Below are positions 1 through 5,267 of a stretch of DNA of 7,298 nucleotides, in pieces; within the stretch, counting starts at the first letter, position 1, and the number at the start of each line of letters is the position of its first letter. The stretch is from contig CAKUDB010000034.1 of the NCBI GenBank assembly GCA_934644775.1, forward strand, positions 1 through 7,298, in the 5' to 3' direction. The translations under genes and the position numbers were made by a program. The DNA comes from an uncultured bacterium (GTDB lineage Bacteria; Vulcanimicrobiota; Xenobia; Xenobiales; Xenobiaceae). Below the pieces are notes generated by a model. The model was given only the letters and a program-made list of their open reading frames with translations. It was not told the origin of the DNA and made no database searches.

Positions 1-71
1 TGCTTTTGTATCCAAAGCTCGTTTGGGCCGACGCGGCATAGTTTACACTCGCCACGTCCACCTTTTTGGTC

Positions 72-97
72 GCGCAGTATCGTTGCACTTACTGCGC
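72..97. repeat. Perfect stem-loop in a G+C-richer intergenic stretch
   Basis: GCGCAGTA (72-79) and TACTGCGC (90-97) are perfect inverted copies around a 10-base loop. The first 120 bases are about 52% G+C, clearly above the genes that follow. A run of five T lies a few bases after the stem on the plus strand (103-107), so it could be a weak terminator for a plus-strand gene outside the window. It could equally be part of a dispersed intergenic repeat. I see no convincing gene in 1-175: the open stretches on both strands are short and lack a supported start. Confidence 0.45.
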
Positions 98-175
98 CTT
101 GCTTTTTGGGCTATAGCTCGTTCATTTCATAGCTAGCGGACAGTTTATAGCTCAGTTAGCTCAAAGATCAGCCAA

Positions 176-1057
176 CTACCGATCTTCACTTTGGCAAATT
201 TTCACTTCTTCAATAAATTTTTCCGCCGCTTTGGAAAAAACAGGATAGCGTTTCCAAACTAATCCATGCTGACATTTTATAGGAGGATCGAGCCGACGGA
301 AGCAAAGCGTTTGGCTTTCTTTGGTGTCAGCCAAAGTGTTAAGCACGAAGGCGTACCCTAGCCCCCTCTTTAAGAGCAGCATGGGCGTATTAAAAAGCAA
401 ATCGAAAGTAGCAATAATGTTAAGCTTTTCTATTTCAACTTCCGACCACAAAGAAAGTTCGCGTTGCAAACCGAGGCGCTGAGGCATAATTAAGGGTATA
501 TTTTCAATATCATGCGGGCGAATGAAAATATTCTTGGCCAAAGGAGAATCACAACGCATAAGTAAGCCCCAGCAGGCTGTTTCTTGCAAGACCAAATGTT
601 CATATTTAGCAATATCTATAGGCTCGATAAAAACGCCAAAGTCCAAAGTGCCATGCTCTAAATATTCAGTAATTTTTTCTGCATCGCCGTTAATAAACTG
701 AAACTTGACATTGGGATACTTTGCCGCCATACGATAAATAGCTTCTGCAACAATAAGGGAAAGGCCACCGCCAATAGAAACTTCTCCGCCGATTAAAGCG
801 TTGTCTTGAGCGATTTCCCGCCTGGTTTTATCGCATAAATTGACAATTTCTACCGCACGTTTACGTAGAAGGCTGCCTTCTTCAGTTAAGGTAATCTTGC
901 GCTTGCCCCGAAAAAAAAGTTGCTTACCCAGTTCGTCTTCAAGTTCCATCATTTGCTTAGACAACGAAGGCTGAGTTATATGCAACGATTCAGCCGCTCT
1001 AGTTATATTGCCTTCCCTAGCTACGGCTAAAAAGTAGCGCAATAAACGGATATCCAA
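176..1057 (-). CDS. LysR-family transcriptional regulator
   Basis: This is a 293-residue protein, a normal length for the LysR family. The N-terminal winged helix-turn-helix spans about residues 1-60: it opens with the family pattern MDIRLLRYFLAVAREGN, followed by an AAESLHITQPSLSKQ recognition segment and the ELGKQLFFR wing region. From about residue 90 onward lies the periplasmic-binding-protein-like effector domain (GEVSIGGG, then YPNVKFQF and LDFGVFIEP). Such proteins act as tetramers on DNA in the cytoplasm and switch a neighbouring gene when a small ligand binds; the ligand cannot be read from the sequence. The start is TTG at 1057, chosen because AGGAGG lies 8 bases upstream and the family N-terminus begins exactly there. 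The gene diverges from the MATE pump with 123 bases between them, so control of the pump and of itself is the natural inference. No strong terminator follows; a 6-bp stem AAGATC/GATCTT overlaps the stop. Confidence 0.93.
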   Translation of the reverse strand: MDIRLLRYFLAVAREGNITRAAESLHITQPSLSKQMMELEDELGKQLFFRGKRKITLTEEGSLLRKRAVEIVNLCDKTRREIAQDNALIGGEVSIGGGLSLIVAEAIYRMAAKYPNVKFQFINGDAEKITEYLEHGTLDFGVFIEPIDIAKYEHLVLQETACWGLLMRCDSPLAKNIFIRPHDIENIPLIMPQRLGLQRELSLWSEVEIEKLNIIATFDLLFNTPMLLLKRGLGYAFVLNTLADTKESQTLCFRRLDPPIKCQHGLVWKRYPVFSKAAEKFIEEVKICQSEDR

Positions 1058-1180
1058 AGTACCTTCCTCCTAAAGTGATATGGCCAAACTACCATAACTT
1101 ACAGCTATAGTTCACTATTCTTTATACATATTTTACATATTTACCTAAAAGTGCCATACTCTGGGCGGAGTTAAGAAGAT
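1058..1180. promoter_or_regulatory. Divergent control region between the LysR gene and the pump gene
   Basis: This 123-base AT-rich spacer must carry both promoters. A plausible plus-strand promoter is TTACAG (1099-1104) and TATACA (1123-1128) with an 18-base spacer; both boxes are imperfect. A short dyad AACT-N9-AGTT (1096-1099 and 1109-1112) lies just upstream, beside the palindrome CTATAG (1105-1110). This is where a LysR-type box would be expected, but the dyad is too short to be sure. The pump has GCGGAG (1165-1170) 10 bases before its ATG, with AAGAAG nearer. Confidence 0.4.
1066..1071 (-). promoter_or_regulatory. Ribosome binding site that fixes a TTG start
   Basis: On the minus strand the sequence is AGGAGG, a full match to the core Shine-Dalgarno sequence, with 8 bases before the TTG codon at 1057-1055. 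It is the reason for accepting a rare TTG start for the LysR regulator. Confidence 0.85.
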
Positions 1181-2575
1181 ATGATACACAGAACTATACA
1201 TGCACATACAAATTCAGACACAGCTTTAATGACGGAAGGCAGTATCGTAAAAGGTATACTGTTTTTCTCTATTCCCTTAATTTTGGGTAACTTTTTGCAG
1301 CAAATGTACAACACGGTTGATTCTATTATTGTGGGCAACTATGTTGGCAGCAATGCTCTAGCGGCTGTGGGCTCGAGTGCTTCCCTTATTTTCTTAATTA
1401 TCGCTTTTAGCCAAGGCTTATCTGTCGGGGCAGGCGTTATTGTGGCTCAATATTTGGGAGCTGCTGATAAGCGAGGCGTCAATTTAGCTGTCCATACCGC
1501 TTTGGCTATTTCAGTTTTAGTCGGCTTACTTATGACAGTAGGCGGTATAGTCTTTACTCGTCCTTTATTGGTTTGGATGGATACTCCGGAAAGTATTATG
1601 CCCGAAGCGGTTAAGTATTTACAAATTTACTGCGGCGGTATGCTCTTCGGTACTATCTATAATATGGCTGCTGGCATTATGAATGCGGCCGGTAATTCCA
1701 AGCGTTCTTTAATTTATTTGGGCGTAGCTGCCGTTACTAATATCGTTTTAGACGTAGTTTTTATCGTCGGTTTTAAAATGGGTGTAGCCGGAGCCGCTTG
1801 GGCTACAAATATTAGCCAATTAGTTTCCGCTATTTTGGCTATGGCCTTTCTTATGCACACTTCTGCCGATTATAAAGTGGATCTCAAGCACTTGGTTATC
1901 AGAAAGAAGATGGCTGGACGCATTGTAGCTATTGGTTTGCCTACCGGCGTCCAAAATATGGTTATATCTCTTTCTAACGTTTTGATTCAGTCTAGCGTCA
2001 ACGTATTTGGTGCTTCAGCTATTGCCGGCTTTGGTGCTTTCTTAAAAGTTGATGGTTTCAACGTATTGCCAATTTTAAGTTTGAGTATGGCTATAACTAC
2101 TTTTGTAGGCCAAAATTATGGTGCCAACCGTATGGATCGTGTTAATAAAGGCGTTTATATTACTATAGCTATGGGTATGATCTATACTATCGTAGCCAGC
2201 ACTTTAATGCTGATTTACTCTGAGCCAATTATGCGCCTGTTTAGCCAAGAAAAAGAAGTGATCGCCTGTGGCCAACTGGCCATGTGGTACTTTTGCCCGT
2301 TCTATTGGGTTTTAAGTATTCTGCACACCTTGGGCGGCACTATGCGCGGCTTTGGTAAGAGTATTCCCCCTATGGTCATTTTACTTATTGCCATGTGCTT
2401 ATTCCGCATAGTTTGGTTGCAAACGATTTTGCCCCACTTCCCCGGCACAGATTGTATCTTCGTTCTTTATCCCGTCTCCTGGGTTTTAGGCGCAGTTATG
2501 ATGGCCTGGTATACTAAGCAAACTGGCCTCTTAAGACAAAAAGATACTTCGGCTATGCTTTGCCAAGCTGCCTAA
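1181..2575 (+). CDS. MATE-family multidrug efflux transporter
   Basis: This is a 464-residue, strongly hydrophobic protein of the length usual for MATE (multidrug and toxic compound extrusion) pumps. These have twelve membrane helices in two pseudo-symmetric halves and export cationic drugs or metabolites using a sodium or proton gradient. The family signature opens the protein from about residue 17: MTEGSIVKGILFFSIPL, then QQMYNTVDSIIVGNYVG and ALAAVGSS. The matching motif of the second half is LPTGVQNMVISLSNVLIQS near residue 255, followed by AITTFVGQNYGA. It resembles the MepA/DinF-like MATE proteins of Bacillota, but the substrate cannot be told. ATG at 1181 has a modest ribosome binding site. 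An internal ATG at 1229 also matches the family start but has no visible binding site, so the first 16 residues are less certain. The gene diverges from a LysR regulator and ends in a strong terminator, so it is a single-gene transcript. Confidence 0.95.
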   Translation: MIHRTIHAHTNSDTALMTEGSIVKGILFFSIPLILGNFLQQMYNTVDSIIVGNYVGSNALAAVGSSASLIFLIIAFSQGLSVGAGVIVAQYLGAADKRGVNLAVHTALAISVLVGLLMTVGGIVFTRPLLVWMDTPESIMPEAVKYLQIYCGGMLFGTIYNMAAGIMNAAGNSKRSLIYLGVAAVTNIVLDVVFIVGFKMGVAGAAWATNISQLVSAILAMAFLMHTSADYKVDLKHLVIRKKMAGRIVAIGLPTGVQNMVISLSNVLIQSSVNVFGASAIAGFGAFLKVDGFNVLPILSLSMAITTFVGQNYGANRMDRVNKGVYITIAMGMIYTIVASTLMLIYSEPIMRLFSQEKEVIACGQLAMWYFCPFYWVLSILHTLGGTMRGFGKSIPPMVILLIAMCLFRIVWLQTILPHFPGTDCIFVLYPVSWVLGAVMMAWYTKQTGLLRQKDTSAMLCQAA

Positions 2576-2610
2576 ATTAAGGGCAAACTAAGCAAAGGCT
2601 AGAAATAAGT

Positions 2611-2655
2611 GCCGCTACTACGTCAACTTAGGGAAACGCAGTAGCGGCCTTTTTT
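2611..2655 (+). terminator. Rho-independent terminator after the MATE gene
   Basis: GCCGCTACT (2611-2619) pairs perfectly with AGTAGCGGC (2640-2648). The stem continues past one A/C mismatch with CGT (2621-2623) and ACG (2636-2638), leaving a 12-base loop. Six T residues (2650-2655) follow. The T-run is on the plus side only, so it mainly serves the pump gene; the convergent ATPase gene would read into it from the other side without a T-run. Confidence 0.92.
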
Positions 2656-2672
2656 ATAAGTGCAACTTATAA
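2654..2672. repeat. AT-rich hairpin over the ATPase stop codon
   Basis: TTATAAGT (2654-2661) and ACTTATAA (2665-2672) form a perfect 8-bp stem with a 3-base loop. It directly abuts the pump terminator and covers the stop codon of the minus-strand ATPase gene (2667-2669). It may protect the 3' end of that transcript or help stop it, but there is no minus-strand T-run. Confidence 0.5.
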
Positions 2673-4004
2673 CTTTTGCTCCAATGCTAAACCAATTAGC
2701 TTATCGGTTTGATCAGCCATAAAAAGTGGAATATTAAGCACATCATCATCAAGCTTTAAATTATTTAAAGAGAAACGCACTCGCAACTTAACAGTGTCAC
2801 TAAAGAGCTCTTTAAATTTGCGCAAACTTTTGCCTGCGATATTAGTTTCAGCTTTTACTTCAATAGGAAAAATATCATTTTCTCTCTGGATAAGAAAATC
2901 GACTTCATAAGGTGGATTACTCTGGCTCCAATAGCGCGGCGTAACTTCGAATTGTGTTATTAAAGTTTGCAATACATAATTTTCTGTCAAAGCTCCCTTA
3001 AATTCTACAAATAAGCGATTGCCTTCGCCAAAAGCACTAGGAGCTAATTGAGCTAGACGGCGCAAAATACCAACATCCACCAAGTAAATTTTAAAAGCAG
3101 ATAAGTCATCATAAGCGGACATAGGCAAACCAGGCTTGCTGCTGCGATAAATTTTATGTATTAAACGCGCCTCGACTAGCCATTGCAAAGCGTCTTCATA
3201 CTCGCGAGCTCGAGCGCCCTCTTTTACAGCTTTATAAAGGAATTTCTTGTTTTCTCTAGCTAGTTGCGAAGGCAAAGAATGCCAAATAAGTGAAAGGCGA
3301 GGAAATTCTTTTAAGCTTGGATGCTTGGCAAAATCGCGTTCGTAGGCGCCAATAATATTAGCTAGCGCCGTTTGCATAGCTTCCACATCTTTAGCTTCAG
3401 CCCAAAGCCGCACAGACTCAGGCATGCCGCCAGTAATGTAGTACATCTTTAATTTTTCGCACAAAGGACTAAAGAAAGCGTCGGGCAGTGGTTCTATTGT
3501 ATTTACACTATCCAAATAGGCTACTAAATTAGCATCGCCATTAGCCAGCAAAAACTCTTGAAAAGTCATAGGATCTACTTGCAGAAAATCGACTTTGCCA
3601 ACTGGAAAAGATGATGGTTTAACTAAAGCTATGCCCAATAAAGAGCCAGCGCAAACCACATGATATTGGGGAGCATCTTCGCAAAAGTATTTCAAAGCGT
3701 TAAGCACTTCTGGACAATCTTGTATTTCGTCAAAGATAATAAGCGTTTTTTCCGCTTCAATCTTTTGCCCAATAGCAAACGTTAAATTTTGCAAAATACG
3801 CTCTACATTTTTTGTTATGGTAAAAAATTGCTTATAGTCCGGATTTTCGTCAAAGTTGAAATAGACTGTATTTTCATAGAAACGCTTGCCAAATTCTTTT
3901 AGCAACCATGTTTTGCCAACCTGACGCACTCCCTTAACAATCAGCGGCTTGCGATAAGGAGAATTTTTCCATTTTATAAGCTTATCCAAAGCTAATCTTT
4001 CCAT
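2667..4004 (-). CDS. AAA_14/DUF4143-type ATP-binding protein
   Basis: This is a 445-residue protein, normal for this family. The N-terminal P-loop ATPase domain has a Walker A motif GVRQVGKT at residues 25-32, a Walker B motif LIIFDE at 88-93, and a sensor-like VVCAGSLLG around 116-124. The C-terminal DUF4143 part carries a PD-(D/E)xK-like signature: YEVDFLI with D369, then PIEVKAE with E382 and K384. Such proteins are widespread, often in many copies, and strain-variable; their cellular role is poorly known, with links to defence or DNA-related work only suggested. ATG at 4004 is supported by AGGAAG (4013-4018) 8 bases upstream. All motifs look intact, so the gene is probably functional. It is convergent with the pump gene and divergent from the DUF6788 relic. 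Its promoter lies inside the CACA/TGTG array, which suggests it is regulated. I infer no substrate. Confidence 0.92.
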   Translation of the reverse strand: MERLALDKLIKWKNSPYRKPLIVKGVRQVGKTWLLKEFGKRFYENTVYFNFDENPDYKQFFTITKNVERILQNLTFAIGQKIEAEKTLIIFDEIQDCPEVLNALKYFCEDAPQYHVVCAGSLLGIALVKPSSFPVGKVDFLQVDPMTFQEFLLANGDANLVAYLDSVNTIEPLPDAFFSPLCEKLKMYYITGGMPESVRLWAEAKDVEAMQTALANIIGAYERDFAKHPSLKEFPRLSLIWHSLPSQLARENKKFLYKAVKEGARAREYEDALQWLVEARLIHKIYRSSKPGLPMSAYDDLSAFKIYLVDVGILRRLAQLAPSAFGEGNRLFVEFKGALTENYVLQTLITQFEVTPRYWSQSNPPYEVDFLIQRENDIFPIEVKAETNIAGKSLRKFKELFSDTVKLRVRFSLNNLKLDDDVLNIPLFMADQTDKLIGLALEQKL

Positions 4005-4020
4005 AAGCGGCTCTTCCTTT

Positions 4021-4109
4021 CACACTTTTATATGTATTTATGTGTTAATTATCACATAATTATATATAAAAATGTGATTTTTACCACATAATTATGTGTT
4101 TTTGTGTGA
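4021..4109. promoter_or_regulatory. Operator-like array of CACA/TGTG motifs in 32-bp phase
   Basis: CACA begins at 4021, 4053 and 4085, and TGTG begins at 4041, 4073 and 4105. This gives three CACA-N16-TGTG units repeating every 32 bp exactly, about three helical turns. Units two and three share TTAyCACATAATTAT (4049-4063 and 4081-4095, one mismatch) and end in TGTGA. Read the other way, the array holds two CRP/FNR-like boxes of the form TGTGA-N6-TCACA: 4041-4056 (one mismatch) and 4073-4088 (one mismatch). CACATAATTATGTG (4085-4098) is itself a perfect palindrome. The array covers the probable ATPase promoter, so repression of the ATPase gene by a CRP/FNR-like or other dimeric regulator is a reasonable inference. 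The regulator is not in the window. Confidence 0.6.
4059..4064 (-). promoter_or_regulatory. Probable -10 box of the ATPase gene
   Basis: The minus strand reads TATAAT here, an exact -10 consensus, inside the second unit of the CACA/TGTG array. It would put the transcript start near 4052, with about 47 untranslated bases before the ATG at 4004. A -35 box is poor (TGGTAA-like at 16-base spacing). In such AT-rich DNA a chance match is possible. Confidence 0.4.
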
Positions 4110-4110
4110 A

Positions 4111-4129
4111 ACAGGCAAGCTAGGCCTGT
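4111..4129. repeat. Small inverted repeat between divergent promoters
   Basis: ACAGGC (4111-4116) and GCCTGT (4124-4129) form a perfect 6-bp stem with a 7-base loop. It lies between the CACA/TGTG array and the plus-strand promoter. No T-run follows, so it is more likely a protein-binding dyad or chance than a terminator. Confidence 0.35.
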
Positions 4130-4136
4130 ATTAGCT

Positions 4137-4187
4137 TTGTTATACCCTAGTTTTAGTGGGTATAATAGGGGTATAATTGGATATAAC
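4137..4187 (+). promoter_or_regulatory. Plus-strand promoter with phased GGGTATAAT repeats
   Basis: TTGTTA (4137-4142) and TATAAT (4161-4166) with an 18-base spacer make a credible sigma-A promoter. GGGTATAAT occurs at 4158-4166 and again at 4169-4177, and the related GGATATAAC at 4179-4187, giving a 10-11 bp helical period. TATACCC (4141-4147) is the inverted partner of GGGTATA (4158-4164), ten bases apart. The arrangement suggests both a promoter and an overlapping operator for the DUF6788 gene, now a relic. A second exact TATAAT at 4172-4177 is an alternative -10. Confidence 0.5.
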
Positions 4188-4222
4188 TCAATACGAAAGT
4201 AATATCTCACAGAGGGCGCGTT

Positions 4223-4414
4223 ATGGACTTATCAGAAAGGCAAATTCAGGCTTCTAAGCTGGAACAGCAAATTGCCAATCTACCTGTCGGCTCCATTACG
4301 AAGAAAACTATCAATGGCAAGGAATATTTTTATCACCGTTGGACAGAGAACAAGAAACGGCGGGAGAAATATATTCCTGCGGACAAACACAAGATTGGAA
4401 ATCACATGATCTAG
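4223..4414 (+). pseudogene. Truncated DUF6788-like small protein
   Basis: The open frame gives 63 residues. The first 50 or so (LEQQIANLPVGSITKKTING, then KEYFYHRWTENKKRREKYI) match what I remember of DUF6788 proteins: short, basic, coiled-coil-ended proteins of unknown function, usually about 100 residues or more. Here the family-like sequence ends at about KYIPA (near 4380). The tail DKHKIGNHMI is unrelated and stops at 4414, where the normal C-terminal helical part is missing. GAGGG (4212-4216) lies 6 bases before the ATG and a good promoter lies upstream, so it may still be expressed. From 4405 the DNA reads in another frame as the C-terminal part of an ATPase, so the truncation looks like one end of a deletion. 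The family name is from memory. Confidence 0.6.
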
Positions 4415-5121
4415 GCATTTCCGCCAGCAATCTGCGCCGGGATCGAGAAAATCCTACAGATATTCTTGACCGTATTGACCTTGTAGATGTCACTGACAAC
4501 TTGCGAAAGCTGCTGAAAATCCGTAACAAGGCAGAACAGACCGTCAAGTTGGATAATATCCATGTAGTAGAAATTAAAGAATATCTGGATTTACTAGATC
4601 TGACGCAGGAGATCGATGTATTGCATCTGCCACACGTCAACAAGAAATCCAGCCGCACAGTAATCGCCCAGCCTGGTCTACGCTACGCGCAAGCGAATGC
4701 TCTAATCCATAGTTTGCTTTTAGATGAAACCTTCAGTGCGCTTTCTCTAGCAGAGCGCACCGCTGTACAAAACCGCATTCTGACCGAGATCAAAGGGCGA
4801 ATGCTAGAAGACATAGTCCTGTTGGAAACTAAGCTGGCCAACCCTAAAAAGCAGGTCTTTGTTCTACAATTCTCAGTGGGTGAATTTGACATGGTCGTAT
4901 TTGATTCGGAAGCTGGCTCTTGCCAAATTTTCAAGATCAAACACAGCGAAAAAACTGTCCCACAACAATACCGCCATTTAATCGACAAAGAAAAATGCGC
5001 TCAAACAGAACACCGCTACGGCCCAATTACCGGGAAGTTCGTTCTATGCCGTGGGGGAAGTCAAATGGTAGACAGCATTCAATATCAAAACGTGGAAGAA
5101 TATTTGCTAAGCCTTGCATAG
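4339..5121 (+). pseudogene. C-terminal remnant of a second AAA/DUF4143-like ATPase
   Basis: This open frame has no credible start: 4339 is a TTG inside the DUF6788 relic. Family-like sequence begins only near 4405 (HDLGISASNLRRDRENPTD). From there about 238 residues follow a family I recognise as the C-terminal half of larger AAA/DUF4143-type ATP-binding proteins: KAEQTVKLDNIHVVEIKEYL, GRMLEDIVLLETKLANPKKQ, VFVLQFSVGEFDMVVFD, then QQYRHLIDKEKCAQTEHRYG and ITGKFVLCRGG. There is no Walker A or Walker B motif, so the ATPase half is gone. The nuclease-like motif FDMVVFD...KIKHS has lysine (codon 4933-4935, AAG) where I remember glutamate (EIKHS); one G-to-A change would explain it. The gene is probably dead, the product of a deletion that joined it to the DUF6788 gene. 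The frame after the junction is still intact, so the event may be recent. Confidence 0.7.
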
Positions 5122-5131
5122 AAAAAGAATC

Positions 5132-5172
5132 GCCGCTCCAATTGAAAAATCAGGGCGGCATTATTTGTTTAT
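5132..5172 (+). terminator. Likely terminator after the ATPase remnant
   Basis: GCCGCTC (5132-5138) pairs with GGGCGGC (5153-5159), with one T/G wobble and a 14-base AT-rich loop. The stem is followed by ATTATTTGTTTAT, a broken T-rich tract. It starts 10 bases after the stop of the remnant and would separate it from hsdM. It is weaker than the terminator after the pump gene because the T-run is interrupted. Confidence 0.6.
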
Positions 5173-5267
5173 ACGCGAATAGTGGACATTTTTGGGGCAG
5201 GGCAAAAGCGACAAGCTGCGGAAAGTGCTTAGCGCAATTTTTTACGATATGGGAATATAGCAGCGCA

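Noticed and set aside
1..88. Short minus-strand open frame from a GTG at 88 running off the window
   Set aside because: Only 29 codons, directly preceded by an in-frame TAA, no ribosome binding site, and it lies over the stem-loop; two other frames are about as open.
147..186. Sequence resembling a tRNA D-arm (TAGCTCAGTTAGCTC)
   Set aside because: No acceptor stem, anticodon arm or T-arm can be formed around it, and it runs into the LysR gene end.
4021..4109. 32-bp repeating unit as a CRISPR array
   Set aside because: Only the CACA/TGTG half-sites and part of the core are shared, the gaps are 8 bases, and there are no cas genes; phased operators explain it better.
4311..4658. Minus-strand open frame opposite the relic
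   Set aside because: Serine/arginine-rich shadow translation of the plus-strand ATPase remnant, with no recognisable family.
4683..4988. Minus-strand open frame opposite the relic
   Set aside because: Shadow of the remnant; the plus frame carries the recognisable protein.
5123..5260. Possible small protein ending in FYDMGI before hsdM
   Set aside because: The frame is broken by a stop, has no supported start and overlaps the terminator; I recognise no family.
4920..5267. Upstream extension of the hsdM open frame by 116 codons
   Set aside because: It overlaps the well-matched ATPase remnant in another frame, crosses the terminator hairpin at 5132-5159, and has no family resemblance; the HsdM family start is at 5268.
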